64,000 nt of DNA from Pseudomonas silesiensis (GTDB lineage: Bacteria; Pseudomonadota; Gammaproteobacteria; Pseudomonadales; Pseudomonadaceae), in NCBI RefSeq assembly GCF_001661075.1, contig NZ_CP014870.1, positions 5,027,703 to 5,091,702 of the forward strand, written 5' to 3'. The notes beneath the pieces are model-generated. The model saw nothing but the letters and a program-made list of their open reading frames with translations, did not search any database and was not told where the DNA came from. A program made the translations under genes and the position numbers. Shown one piece after another: positions 45,666-53,509 of the stretch (position 1 is the stretch's first letter; each line of letters starts with the position of its first letter).

Positions 45666-46178
45666 ATGGATTTCATCACTGTCGACTTCGATAAGTCGAT
45701 TGATCGCACTGCGTTCGATTGCGAAGTGCATCCGGCCCTCAATGCATACATTGCCCAGCAGGCTAGCCAGGACGAAAAGCGTAACGTCTCCAGAACATTC
45801 ATGTATCTGCAAGACGGCATTTTGCTGGGCTACTACACGCTGGCCAACGCCGCTGTAGCGCTCGATCAGCTCAGTGATGAGATGAAAAAGAGAATGCCCC
45901 GGTATCCGATGCCGGCAGTGCTGTTGAGCCGACTGGCCGTCGACAAGAGCATGCAGAAGAAGGGGCTTGGTCAGCGGTTGATGGCTGATTTCTTTCGCCG
46001 CGTGTACGCGGTGTCGAAGCATTCTGGCGTGGCTTTCATCGTTGTTGATGCGAAAGATGAGGCTGCTGCAGCTTACTACCAGAACCTGCAGTTCGTGCCC
46101 TCGAAGGACAATCCGCTACGCCTTGTTTTGTCTGCGTCTACGATCATCCAAGGGATGCGTGAGCAGGAAGCCAAGTAG
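45666..46178 (+). CDS. GNAT acetyltransferase, candidate TacT-like toxin
   Basis: A 170-residue GNAT. The Ac-CoA motif is LAVDKSMQKKGLGQRLM near residue 97 and a late YYQNLQFVPSK follows. The early part (GYYTLANAAVALDQLSDEMKKRMPRYPMPAVLLSRLAV) matches the TacT/AtaT toxin architecture, which acetylates charged tRNA. Paired with the upstream gene it looks like a TA module. Toxicity is not shown by sequence. The 3' end at 46178 precedes an unstructured gap. Confidence 0.8.
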   Translation: MDFITVDFDKSIDRTAFDCEVHPALNAYIAQQASQDEKRNVSRTFMYLQDGILLGYYTLANAAVALDQLSDEMKKRMPRYPMPAVLLSRLAVDKSMQKKGLGQRLMADFFRRVYAVSKHSGVAFIVVDAKDEAAAAYYQNLQFVPSKDNPLRLVLSASTIIQGMREQEAK

Positions 46179-46338
46179 ACCTGATTGATTTTCAAAACAG
46201 CCGATTTGATTCGTATAGGGTAATTTTGTCGACCGCAAACATCTGTCAAGCAACGTAGCAAAGTCCTACATCACTCCCGGAAACCCCCTCCCCACCAATC
46301 CCTTGCACAGCCTTCGCCAGGCGGCTTATAGTCCGCCC

Positions 46339-46500
46339 GTCGCCCAAATGGCGACCGGGTTTGGCGACCCGCAGTGGGGTGCAAAAGCGTTTGCTTCGTT
46401 GCAGGCGTTTTTGCATCTGTAGAGTTGCCATTATGGCAGCTGTGCGCGGGAGACCTTCGGGTCTGCCGGCTTCCACTCCGGTTCGCCAACCTGCGCACAG
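46339..46500 (+). ncRNA. Structured RNA leader with a three-way junction
   Basis: Nested stems: GTCGCC/GGCGAC (46339-46355), CGGGT/ACCCG (46356-46371), TGCAAAAGCG with CGTTTTTGCA (46380-46389/46406-46415, one G-T pair), TGCCA/TGGCA (46426-46438). An outer stem CTGTGCGC/GCGCACAG (46440-46447/46493-46500) encloses two hairpins: AGACC/GGTCT with a UUCG loop (46451-46464) and CCGG/CCGG (46466-46481). It ends 61 bases before the small gene at 46562. Such long regular pairing suggests a conserved regulatory or structural RNA; I do not know its name. Confidence 0.65.
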
Positions 46501-46561
46501 TTGCCACCCTTTCGTTTGGCGACGTCAGGTTGGTAAACCTATAAAAGAGTGGAGTTTACCC

Positions 46562-46894
46562 ATGAATGACTATATGGCTTTAACCAGCAACGCCGACGAC
46601 CTTCCTTCTCTGTACGTGAATACCACGCAGCCTCTTCATTCATTGCTCAGTACGGCAAGATATCGAATTGGCGCCGTCACCCAAATTCTGGAAAATCTCG
46701 CAATGCGCGGTGATATCACCACTGACTCGGTGATCCTTAGCGACTTCGCATTGCTCTGCAGCATTCCGTTACGCGATGGCTACGATTTGCTGGATGTCAT
46801 TGCACGACGATTGGATACGGAGCCTTGTCCCTCCAGCGACTCCAGAGCCCCGCACACGAGCGCAAATGAATTTACGCCCTCTTATGCAACATAG
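46562..46894 (+). CDS. Small DUF3077/DUF6124-like protein
   Basis: A 110-residue protein (MNDYMALTSNADDLPSLYVN) with a helical segment DGYDLLDVIARRLD near the end. Its size and gene context match the small Pseudomonas DUF3077/DUF6124 proteins often placed behind a structured leader; the family label is uncertain. GTGGAG and the ATG are well spaced. It is followed by a bidirectional terminator. Confidence 0.6.
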   Translation: MNDYMALTSNADDLPSLYVNTTQPLHSLLSTARYRIGAVTQILENLAMRGDITTDSVILSDFALLCSIPLRDGYDLLDVIARRLDTEPCPSSDSRAPHTSANEFTPSYAT

Positions 46895-46970
46895 GCTTCC
46901 GGCAGAGAGAGCTAAGCCTTCCTGGCCCTCGTAGAAACGAAGCTATTAGCCATAGCGACAGAAACGAAAA

Positions 46971-46998
46971 AGCCCCGTAACTTTTCAGCTACGGGGCT
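46971..46998. terminator. Rho-independent terminator, bidirectional
   Basis: The stem AGCCCCGTA/TACGGGGCT encloses ACTTTTCAGC and is flanked by A-run on one side and TTTTCT on the other. It terminates tRNA-Ser on the minus strand and the 46562 gene on the plus strand. Confidence 0.9.
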
Positions 46999-47009
46999 TT
47001 TCTATGTAA

Positions 47010-47099
47010 TGGCGGAGAGATAGGGATTCGAACCCTAGGTACCGGTGAAGGTACAACGGATTTCGAATCCGTCCCATTCGGCCACTCTGGCATCTCTCC
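47010..47099 (-). tRNA. tRNA-Ser(CGA)
   Basis: A 90-nt tRNA with acceptor stem GGAGAGA/TCTCTCC, G discriminator and encoded CCA. The anticodon arm is ACGGA-TTCGAAA-TCCGT, giving anticodon CGA (serine codon TCG). The long variable arm TTGTACCTTCACCGGTACCT fits class II tRNA-Ser, and the T-arm GGTTCGAATCC is canonical. Confidence 0.95.
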
Positions 47100-47182
47100 A
47101 ACGGCGCGCATCATAACAACACTTTCGCCGGAAGCGAACCCCCTAAGCGAAATATTTCTGTTCTTTCAGATGCTTGCGTCGA

Positions 47183-47896
47183 TTAAAGCGGTACGCCCAG
47201 ACGATTGGCGACTTCTTCGTAGGCTTCGATGACGTCACCGAGGCCCTGGCGGAAGCGGTCCTTGTCCATTTTCTTGCCGGTGGCCTTGTCCCACAGGCGG
47301 CAGCCGTCCGGGCTGAATTCGTCGCCCAGGACGATGGAGCCGTCGCTGAACACGCCGAATTCGAGTTTGAAGTCGACCAGCAGCAGGCCGGCGTCGTCGA
47401 ACAGTTTGCTCAGGACTTCGTTGACCTTGAGCGACAGTTCTTTCATGCGAACCAGTTGCTCGGCGGTGCCCCAACCGAAGGCCACGACGTGGGATTCGTT
47501 GATGAACGGGTCGCCCTTGGCGTCGTCCTTCAGGAACAGTTCGAAGGTGTAAGGGTTGAGCTTCATGCCTTCTTCGACGCCCAGGCGCTTGACCAGGCTG
47601 CCGGCGGCGTAGTTACGCACAACGCACTCGACCGGGATCATGTCGAGTTTTTTTACCAGGCATTCGTTGTCGCCCAGCAGTTTGTCGAATTGGGTCGGCA
47701 CGCCGGCCGCTTCGAGTTTCTGCATGATGAAGGCGTTGAACTTGTTGTTCACCATGCCTTTGCGGTCGAGCTGCTCGATGCGCTTGCCGTCGAACGCCGA
47801 GGTGTCGTTGCGAAACAGCAGGATCAAGCGGTCAGCGTCGTCGGTCTTGTAAACCGATTTGGCTTTGCCGCGGTAGAGTTCTTCACGTTTTTCCAT
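47183..47896 (-). CDS. purC: Phosphoribosylaminoimidazole-succinocarboxamide synthase
   Basis: PurC, 237 residues, the normal bacterial length, joins aspartate to CAIR with ATP in purine synthesis. Family stretches are [13 protein letters not shown] near the start, [19 protein letters not shown] near residue 90 and [11 protein letters not shown] then [14 protein letters not shown]. The gene is 28 bases downstream of the MBL-fold gene and on the same strand as bamC and dapA. No PurR-like site was identified. Confidence 0.95.
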   Translation of the reverse strand: MEKREELYRGKAKSVYKTDDADRLILLFRNDTSAFDGKRIEQLDRKGMVNNKFNAFIMQKLEAAGVPTQFDKLLGDNECLVKKLDMIPVECVVRNYAAGSLVKRLGVEEGMKLNPYTFELFLKDDAKGDPFINESHVVAFGWGTAEQLVRMKELSLKVNEVLSKLFDDAGLLLVDFKLEFGVFSDGSIVLGDEFSPDGCRLWDKATGKKMDKDRFRQGLGDVIEAYEEVANRLGVPL

Positions 47897-47924
47897 GATG
47901 GGCTCCGCTTGCTAAGTAGGTGGG

Positions 47925-48683
47925 CTAGGCGATGTGTCGCCAGTCGAGCCCTGAATCTTGATCGGCCAGTTGCAGCCAGTCCGGGTCGCACCCGAGGGTG
48001 TCGACAAAACATTGCCGGGCCAGCTGCGGCAGGTTGTTCTTGCTGCTCAGATGGGCCAGGACCAGGTGTTGCAGGCCTTGCCAGCCCAACTCGGACACCA
48101 GGAATGCCGCCTGGTGGTTGTTCAAATGTCCCAGCTCGCCGCCCACCCGCTGCTTGAGAAAGTAGGGGTAGTGACCGCGAGCCAGCATGTCACGGCAATG
48201 GTTGGACTCGATCATCAATGCATCGAGGTCCCGATAGCCGTCCAGCACCTTGTTGCAATAGGAACCCAGGTCGGTCAGCAGGCCGAAGCGCCGCTCACCG
48301 TCACTGAAGACGTATTGCGTCGGCTCCTGCGCATCGTGGGCCACGGCAATGACACCGATGTTCAGGTTGCCGATCTGCAGTTGCTCGCCGCCCGCCAGGA
48401 GACCGGCCGGTTCAATCGGTTTGCGCATCCCGCGCAGTGTGCCGCGACTGAGGTAGACAGGCAGATTGTAACGCCGAGACAGCAAACCCACGCCATGCAC
48501 ATGATCGGCATGTTCGTGGGTCACGAGTATCGCGCTCAGTTGCGCCGGGTTTACACCCAGGCGCAACAGGCGTTTTTCGGTTTCCCGCAGGGAGAAACCA
48601 CAATCCACCAGCACGTACGTGTCAGCGCTGGCTATCAGCGTGCCGTTCCCTTGGCTACCGCTGCCGAGAACGGCAAAACGCAT
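47925..48683 (-). CDS. MBL-fold metallo-hydrolase (YycJ-like)
   Basis: A 252-residue beta-lactamase-fold enzyme. The metal motif is THEHADHVHG near residue 55, with SHC (ESNHCRDML) and NNHQAAFL later. It is closest to YycJ/RNase Z-like single-domain hydrolases that may act on nucleic acids or small molecules. It lies between bamC and purC as in other Pseudomonas; the gap to bamC is four bases, so the three genes are cotranscribed. Confidence 0.88.
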   Translation of the reverse strand: MRFAVLGSGSQGNGTLIASADTYVLVDCGFSLRETEKRLLRLGVNPAQLSAILVTHEHADHVHGVGLLSRRYNLPVYLSRGTLRGMRKPIEPAGLLAGGEQLQIGNLNIGVIAVAHDAQEPTQYVFSDGERRFGLLTDLGSYCNKVLDGYRDLDALMIESNHCRDMLARGHYPYFLKQRVGGELGHLNNHQAAFLVSELGWQGLQHLVLAHLSSKNNLPQLARQCFVDTLGCDPDWLQLADQDSGLDWRHIA

Positions 48684-48687
48684 GAGA

Positions 48688-49806
48688 TCAGCCCAGGTTG
48701 TCCTGAATCACGCTCAACACTTTGCGCGCCACGTCAGCCGGCGCCACGGTGTTGATGTTCTTCTCGACGGTGACCTGGACGTTTTCGCCAACCTTGCTCA
48801 GGCGAACCTGATAACGCTCGGCACGGGCTTCGACGGCTTCCTTGTCCGGCGCGCTGCCGAACAGGCTGCTGAAGAAGCCAGGCTTGTCGTCTGCCTTCTC
48901 GGCTTTTTCCGCCAGGTTGATGTAGTACAGGCCCAGGCTGCGGTTGATGTCTTCAACCCGCCATTCGCCCTGCTCCAGCGCACGACCGACGCTTGACCAG
49001 GCACGATCCAGGTCCGTACCGACGTTCAGTACAGGGTTGCCGCTGCCGTCTTCGCTCAGGCTGACGCGACTTGGCGTATCGAAATCACGGGAAGCCAGCA
49101 TGGAGACCGAACCGCCCTTCTCCGACGTACGGCTCATGCTTGCGAGCATGTCGTCGACCAGTGCCGCGTCCAGGCCAGTGTTGACCGAACGGTTGGTGAA
49201 GGCCACGTCGGCGGTGCTGCCGGCAGGACGCTGGGCGCTGACCACATAGACTTCACTGGTGTTGCGCTGAACGCCTGGCTCGATGCGGACCCGCACGCGG
49301 GTTTCGCCGTCAGTGCCGACACCGGCGGCGCTCAGGCGCTTGGCCATCGCAGCCGACAGTTCATCGGAATGTTGCCAGGTGGTGGTGAATTCACCGGTTT
49401 GCGGGCGCTGTTCGTCCAGACGGAAACCGTTGTCCTGGAAGAACTGCACGGCCACTGGCCAGACTTCGGCCGGCGGGCTCTGGGCCACGATCCAGCGCGT
49501 GTCACCGGTCTTCTGCAGCGAGTAGGCGCCAGCGGCGTCGGCTCCGGCGGTCAGCGGCTGTGGACGCGGCACGACGTATTCGCCCTTGGCGGTGTCGTCG
49601 GCCACGTTGCGCGGGATCGGCAGCAGTGGATCCAGACGTTTGGCGGTGGTGACGTCCGGCGGCAATTGCATCGGGGCAGTCTGTTGCGCTTCCAGGTAAT
49701 CGCTGCCACGGTCACGGAAATAACCTTCCGGGCCCCAGACCCATCCACAGCCACTGGTGCTGGAGATAATCAAGGCAAGTGCGGAAAGTCCGGCCAATCG
49801 CTTCAT
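48688..49806 (-). CDS. bamC: Outer membrane assembly lipoprotein BamC
   Basis: A 372-residue lipoprotein of the BAM complex, which inserts beta-barrel proteins in the outer membrane. The lipobox is TSGC, giving lipidated Cys20, then the BamC N-terminal unstructured part (LPPDVTTAKRLDPLLPIPRN) that contacts BamD. Two helix-grip domains follow. Downstream of dapA on the same strand, it is the conserved Pseudomonas arrangement. Confidence 0.92.
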   Translation of the reverse strand: MKRLAGLSALALIISSTSGCGWVWGPEGYFRDRGSDYLEAQQTAPMQLPPDVTTAKRLDPLLPIPRNVADDTAKGEYVVPRPQPLTAGADAAGAYSLQKTGDTRWIVAQSPPAEVWPVAVQFFQDNGFRLDEQRPQTGEFTTTWQHSDELSAAMAKRLSAAGVGTDGETRVRVRIEPGVQRNTSEVYVVSAQRPAGSTADVAFTNRSVNTGLDAALVDDMLASMSRTSEKGGSVSMLASRDFDTPSRVSLSEDGSGNPVLNVGTDLDRAWSSVGRALEQGEWRVEDINRSLGLYYINLAEKAEKADDKPGFFSSLFGSAPDKEAVEARAERYQVRLSKVGENVQVTVEKNINTVAPADVARKVLSVIQDNLG

Positions 49807-49823
49807 GCGTAGTGCTTCCTCAA

Positions 49824-50702
49824 TTAAACCAGGACGCCGGACTGGCGCATGGCCTGCCGCAGCGGTTCGTGACAGGCAGCACTGAGCCAGGTGAGCGGCA
49901 GACGGATACCGTCCGGCATCAAGCCCATTTCATGCAGCGCCCACTTCACGGGAATAGGGTTGGATTCGATAAACAGGGTTTTATTGAGCGGCATCAGCTT
50001 TTCGTGGATCGCGCGGGCGGTGACGGCATCGCCCTTCAGCGCGGCATTGCACATGTCGGCCATGTCGCGCGGCGCAACGTTGGCGGTCACCGAGATATTG
50101 CCTTTGCCGCCCAGCAGCATCAGCTCGACGGCGGTAGCGTCGTCGCCGGATACCACCAGGAAGTCCTTGCTGACGCCATCGATGATGGCTTTGGCACGGG
50201 ACAGGTCGCCGGTGGCTTCCTTGATGCCGATGATGTTCTTCACGGTCGACAGGCGGATCACGGTCTCGGCCAGCATGTCGCACGCGGTGCGGCCAGGCAC
50301 GTTATACAGGATCTGCGGGATGTCGACGGCTTCGGCGATCGCCTTGAAGTGCTGGTACAGGCCTTCCTGGGTCGGCTTGTTGTAATACGGCGTCACCAGC
50401 AGGCAGGCATCGGCACCGGCCATCTTCGCATTGGTGGTCAGCTCGATGGCTTCGCGAGTCGAGTTCGCGCCAGTCCCGGCGATCACCGGAATGCGCCCTG
50501 CAACCTGCTTCACCACGTAACGAATCACTTCGATGTGCTCGTTCACGTCAAGGGTGGCCGATTCACCTGTAGTGCCGACCGCCACGATGGCGTGGGTGCC
50601 GTTTTGCAGGTGAAAGTCCACCAGTTTGCTCAAGCTGTCCCAGTCGAGACGACCTTGTGCATCCATGGGTGTGACCAGTGCCACCATACTGCCCGCAATC
50701 AT
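49824..50702 (-). CDS. dapA: 4-hydroxy-tetrahydrodipicolinate synthase
   Basis: DapA, 292 residues, condenses pyruvate and aspartate semialdehyde in lysine/DAP synthesis. The Schiff-base Lys is in [10 protein letters not shown], and the GTTGESATL and [10 protein letters not shown] motifs are present. I chose the ATG at 50702 ([13 protein letters not shown]); a longer frame lacks homologous residues. It is followed 17 bases later by bamC. The gap 50703-51030 to the divergent gcvR-like gene holds their promoters; I see no further gene there. Confidence 0.95.
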   Translation of the reverse strand: MIAGSMVALVTPMDAQGRLDWDSLSKLVDFHLQNGTHAIVAVGTTGESATLDVNEHIEVIRYVVKQVAGRIPVIAGTGANSTREAIELTTNAKMAGADACLLVTPYYNKPTQEGLYQHFKAIAEAVDIPQILYNVPGRTACDMLAETVIRLSTVKNIIGIKEATGDLSRAKAIIDGVSKDFLVVSGDDATAVELMLLGGKGNISVTANVAPRDMADMCNAALKGDAVTARAIHEKLMPLNKTLFIESNPIPVKWALHEMGLMPDGIRLPLTWLSAACHEPLRQAMRQSGVLV

Positions 50703-51030
50703 GCAACCGCTCCTGCCGGAAAAAGAGAGCGGTAATGGTACTGGCGCCAAGATGCTTGTACAAGCGAAGTACTGCGCTGCTGCCATTCCCCTTGGCGCTG
50801 CTTTTCGCTACCCTTCAGACTTTGATCGGTACTGATAAGCTCGCAAGCCGGGTTCCAGCCTCCATTTTCGGCATCACAAGCCCCGATCCAGCGTTGCCAC
50901 CCCTCGCTCTTGCCACTCTGGAGCAGGTTGCAACCTTCCGGCTCGGGTTTTTTGAATTCGCATCCGCAGGCTCGCCCCGGCAAAAAAAGCCCATAAAAGT
51001 ATCGACCGCTCATCGCTTTAGGAATGCTGC

Positions 51031-51591
51031 ATGTCCACCCCCACAGTTCGCGAACAATTCCTTGTCATCAGTGCCCTCGGCGCCAACCCCATGGAGCTGA
51101 CTAACGTCCTGTGCCGCGCCAGCCATGAAAACCGCTGCGCCGTGGTTACCTCTCGCCTGACCCGTCATGGCGAGTGCAGTGCGTTGGTCCTTGAGATCTC
51201 CGGCAGCTGGGACGCCCTGGCGCGCCTCGAAGGCAGCCTGTCGAGCCTGGCCAAGAAGCACGCCTTCACCGTCAATGTGGTGCGCAGTGCGGCGCTGGAG
51301 AATCGTCCCCAGGCGCTGCCGTACGTCGCTTATGTCAGCTCGGCCTACCGCTCGGACATCATCAACGAGCTGTGCCAGTTTTTCATGGACCACAACGTCG
51401 AGCTGGAAAACCTGACCTGCGACACCTATCAGGCACCCCAGACCGGCGGCACCATGCTCAATGCCACGTTTACCGTGACCTTGCCGGCCGGCGTGCAGAT
51501 CAGCTGGCTGCGCGATCAGTTCCTGGACTTCGCCGACGCGCTGAACCTGGACGCCCTGATCGAACCGTGGCGCCCACAAAACCCAATGTAA
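51031..51591 (+). CDS. Glycine cleavage regulator GcvR-like (two ACT domains)
   Basis: A 186-residue protein with two ACT repeats (starting near residues 6 and 93), each with beta-alpha-beta pattern: QFLVISALGANPMELTNVLC, then YVAYVSSAYRSDIINELCQFF. GcvR proteins sense glycine and block GcvA. Pseudomonas lacks some GcvA genes, so the true partner is uncertain. The bcp gene starts ten bases after the stop. Confidence 0.85.
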   Translation: MSTPTVREQFLVISALGANPMELTNVLCRASHENRCAVVTSRLTRHGECSALVLEISGSWDALARLEGSLSSLAKKHAFTVNVVRSAALENRPQALPYVAYVSSAYRSDIINELCQFFMDHNVELENLTCDTYQAPQTGGTMLNATFTVTLPAGVQISWLRDQFLDFADALNLDALIEPWRPQNPM

Positions 51592-51601
51592 GGAAGCTTT
51601 C

Positions 51602-52075
51602 ATGGCCGTTGCCATCGACCAACCGGTTGCCGATTTCGAAGCATCCGCCACCAATGGGCAGACCGTCAGCCTCGCCAACCTGAAAGGCAAGCAAGTCGTC
51701 ATCTACTTCTATCCGAAGGACAGCACGCCGGGCTGCACCACCCAGGGCCAGGGTTTTCGCGATCAGCTTGACGCTTTTAAAGCGGCCAATACCGAAGTCT
51801 TCGGCGTGTCCCGCGACAGCCTGAAATCCCACGAGAACTTCAAGGCCAAGCAGGCGTTCACCTTTGAGCTGATCAGCGACAAGGAAGAAGCGCTGTGTCA
51901 GCTGTTTGATGTGATCAAGTTGAAGAAGCTGTATGGCAAGGAATACATGGGGGTTGATCGCAGCACGTTCCTGATTGATAAGGATGGGGTGCTGCGTCAG
52001 GAATGGCGCGGGGTGAAGGTGCCGGGGCATGTGGATGCCGTTCTGGCGGCGGCGCAGGCGTTGAACGAGGCCTGA
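51602..52075 (+). CDS. bcp: Peroxiredoxin, Bcp/PrxQ family
   Basis: A 157-residue thiol peroxidase. The peroxidatic Cys is in TPGCTTQGQGF (about residue 45). The usual resolving Cys five residues later is replaced by Gly, and the only other nearby Cys is in ALCQLF, so this is a one-Cys or unusual-partner PrxQ. It is cotranscribed with the gcvR-like gene. The 3' end is overlapped in antisense by the extended perM frame. Confidence 0.9.
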   Translation: MAVAIDQPVADFEASATNGQTVSLANLKGKQVVIYFYPKDSTPGCTTQGQGFRDQLDAFKAANTEVFGVSRDSLKSHENFKAKQAFTFELISDKEEALCQLFDVIKLKKLYGKEYMGVDRSTFLIDKDGVLRQEWRGVKVPGHVDAVLAAAQALNEA

Positions 52076-53144
52076 TTATTTGGCGTCCTTTCGGACGCCT
52101 TCGCGGGCAAGCATCCAGCACAGCCTTGAACAACGTCGCCAGGGGAATCGCAAAGAACACTCCCCAAAACCCCCACAACCCGCCAAACAACAGCACCGCG
52201 CAGATAATTGCCACCGGGTGCAGGTTGACCGCTTCCGAGAACAACAACGGCACCAGCACGTTGCCGTCCAGGACCTGGATAATGCCGTAGACCGCCATCA
52301 AATAGATGAACTGATCGCTCCAGCCCCACTGGAACAGCGCGATCAGCAGCACCGGCACGGTCACCACCACGGCTCCGACATAGGGCACCACCACCGACAC
52401 GCCCACCAGTAGCGCCAGCAGCGCCGCATAGTTGAGCCCCAGCACCACGAAACCGATGTAGGTCGCGCCGCCGCAAATGACGATCTCGATGCCTTTGCCG
52501 CGAATGTAGTTGGCGATCTGTCGGTTCATCTCCCGGGCAACGCGGGTGAGCAATGCCCGCTCGCGAGGCAGGTAACCGCGCACCCACTGGCCGATCATTT
52601 CCCGGTCCTTGAGAAAGAAAAACACCAGGATCGGCACCAACACCAGGTAGATCATGATGTTCACCAGCAGCGGCAGGCTCGACAGCGAGTACGTCAGCGC
52701 CCACTGGCCGAAATTGCCGATCTCGCCCCGCGCCACTTCGATGGCCCGCAGCACCTGCTCATCGGACACCAGATGCGGGTAACGCTCGGGCAGCAGCAAT
52801 AACAGTGACTGCCACTTGGCGAGCATGCCGGGCAGTTCGTTGAACAAGGTGATCAACTGATGCCAGAGCAACGGCACCACGACCACGATGAACACCAGCA
52901 GCAGCCCCATGAATAACGCAAAGACCAGCCCGACCGCCGCGCCGCCCGGCACACGCAAGCGCTCCAGCGTCGCCACCAGGCCCTGCATCAGATACGCCAG
53001 CACCATCCCGGCGAGCACCGGCGCGAGCATGCCACCGAGCGTCAGTACCGCGGTGAACGCCAGCACCAGCAGCACGGCAAGCACCACGGCTTCTTCGTCG
53101 GAAAAATAACGCTGAATCCAGTCGCGTAACACCTTGAACATCAA
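51915..53144 (-). CDS. AI-2E/PerM-family transporter with a REP-derived C-terminus
   Basis: A 409-residue membrane protein of the AI-2E exporter family with about eight membrane spans. Typical features are the GGLWGFWGVFFAIPLATLFKAVLDA end of the last transmembrane region. The usual protein ends soon after this. Here the codons from about 344 on run through a REP sequence and then antisense to bcp, giving about 65 extra residues (CPRRRPKGRQIIRPRSTP). The native end is therefore replaced; the functional core is probably intact. Confidence 0.85.
   Translation of the reverse strand: MMFKVLRDWIQRYFSDEEAVVLAVLLVLAFTAVLTLGGMLAPVLAGMVLAYLMQGLVATLERLRVPGGAAVGLVFALFMGLLLVFIVVVVPLLWHQLITLFNELPGMLAKWQSLLLLLPERYPHLVSDEQVLRAIEVARGEIGNFGQWALTYSLSSLPLLVNIMIYLVLVPILVFFFLKDREMIGQWVRGYLPRERALLTRVAREMNRQIANYIRGKGIEIVICGGATYIGFVVLGLNYAALLALLVGVSVVVPYVGAVVVTVPVLLIALFQWGWSDQFIYLMAVYGIIQVLDGNVLVPLLFSEAVNLHPVAIICAVLLFGGLWGFWGVFFAIPLATLFKAVLDACPRRRPKGRQIIRPRSTPAPPPERHPHAPAPSPRAIPDAAPHPYQSGTCCDQPPCIPCHTASST
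52080..52115. repeat. Partial REP element
   Basis: The hairpin GGCGTCCTTTCGGACGCC, followed by TTCGCGGGCAAGC, has a REP-like arm without a paired second arm. It joins perM directly at 52113, where GCATCC begins perM-type sequence. It creates the changed 3' end of perM. Confidence 0.75.
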
Positions 53145-53172
53145 TAATCCCTTAGAAACGAACGCAGCGGGT

Positions 53173-53412
53173 TCAGGCTTTTTTCAACCAGTAGCGGTAA
53201 ACACCCGCCTCATCTTCTTCGCGCAGCAGCGTATGACCGGCCAATCGGGCAAAGGTGCGAAAGTCGCGCTGCGAGCCCGCATCCGTGGCGATTACCTTGA
53301 GCACCGCGCCGCTGGCCATGCGATTGAGTTCCAGCTTGGCCTTGAGTAACGGTAGCGGGCAATTGAGGCCGCTGGCGTCGAGTTCGGCGTCATGGGCTAC
53401 AGCGTCGGTCAT
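53173..53412 (-). CDS. TusA-family sulfurtransferase
   Basis: A 79-residue sulfur carrier. LDASGLNCPLPLLKAKLEL holds the conserved CPxP active Cys (Cys18). It may move sulfur to tRNA thiolation or other acceptors. It lies 28 bases upstream of perM on the same strand and faces away from the bepA-like gene. Confidence 0.88.
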   Translation of the reverse strand: MTDAVAHDAELDASGLNCPLPLLKAKLELNRMASGAVLKVIATDAGSQRDFRTFARLAGHTLLREEDEAGVYRYWLKKA

Positions 53413-53509
53413 TGCATCACTCCGGTCAGGTGGTTAAGGGGCTTAGAATATCTGGTCCCGAGCGTACTGTCCGGCTACAGTAAGGTCTTTGTCGACTAAG
53501 GCTTTGTGC

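Noticed and set aside
46271..46507. Minus-strand 78-codon frame over the structured leader
   Set aside because: Arg/Ser/Gly-rich composition comes from the paired RNA; such frames are often annotated but are more likely artefacts.
50699..51013. Open frame on the minus strand ahead of dapA (about 104 codons)
   Set aside because: It overlaps the dapA start and the likely promoter gap, has no recognisable motif and no good ribosome site.
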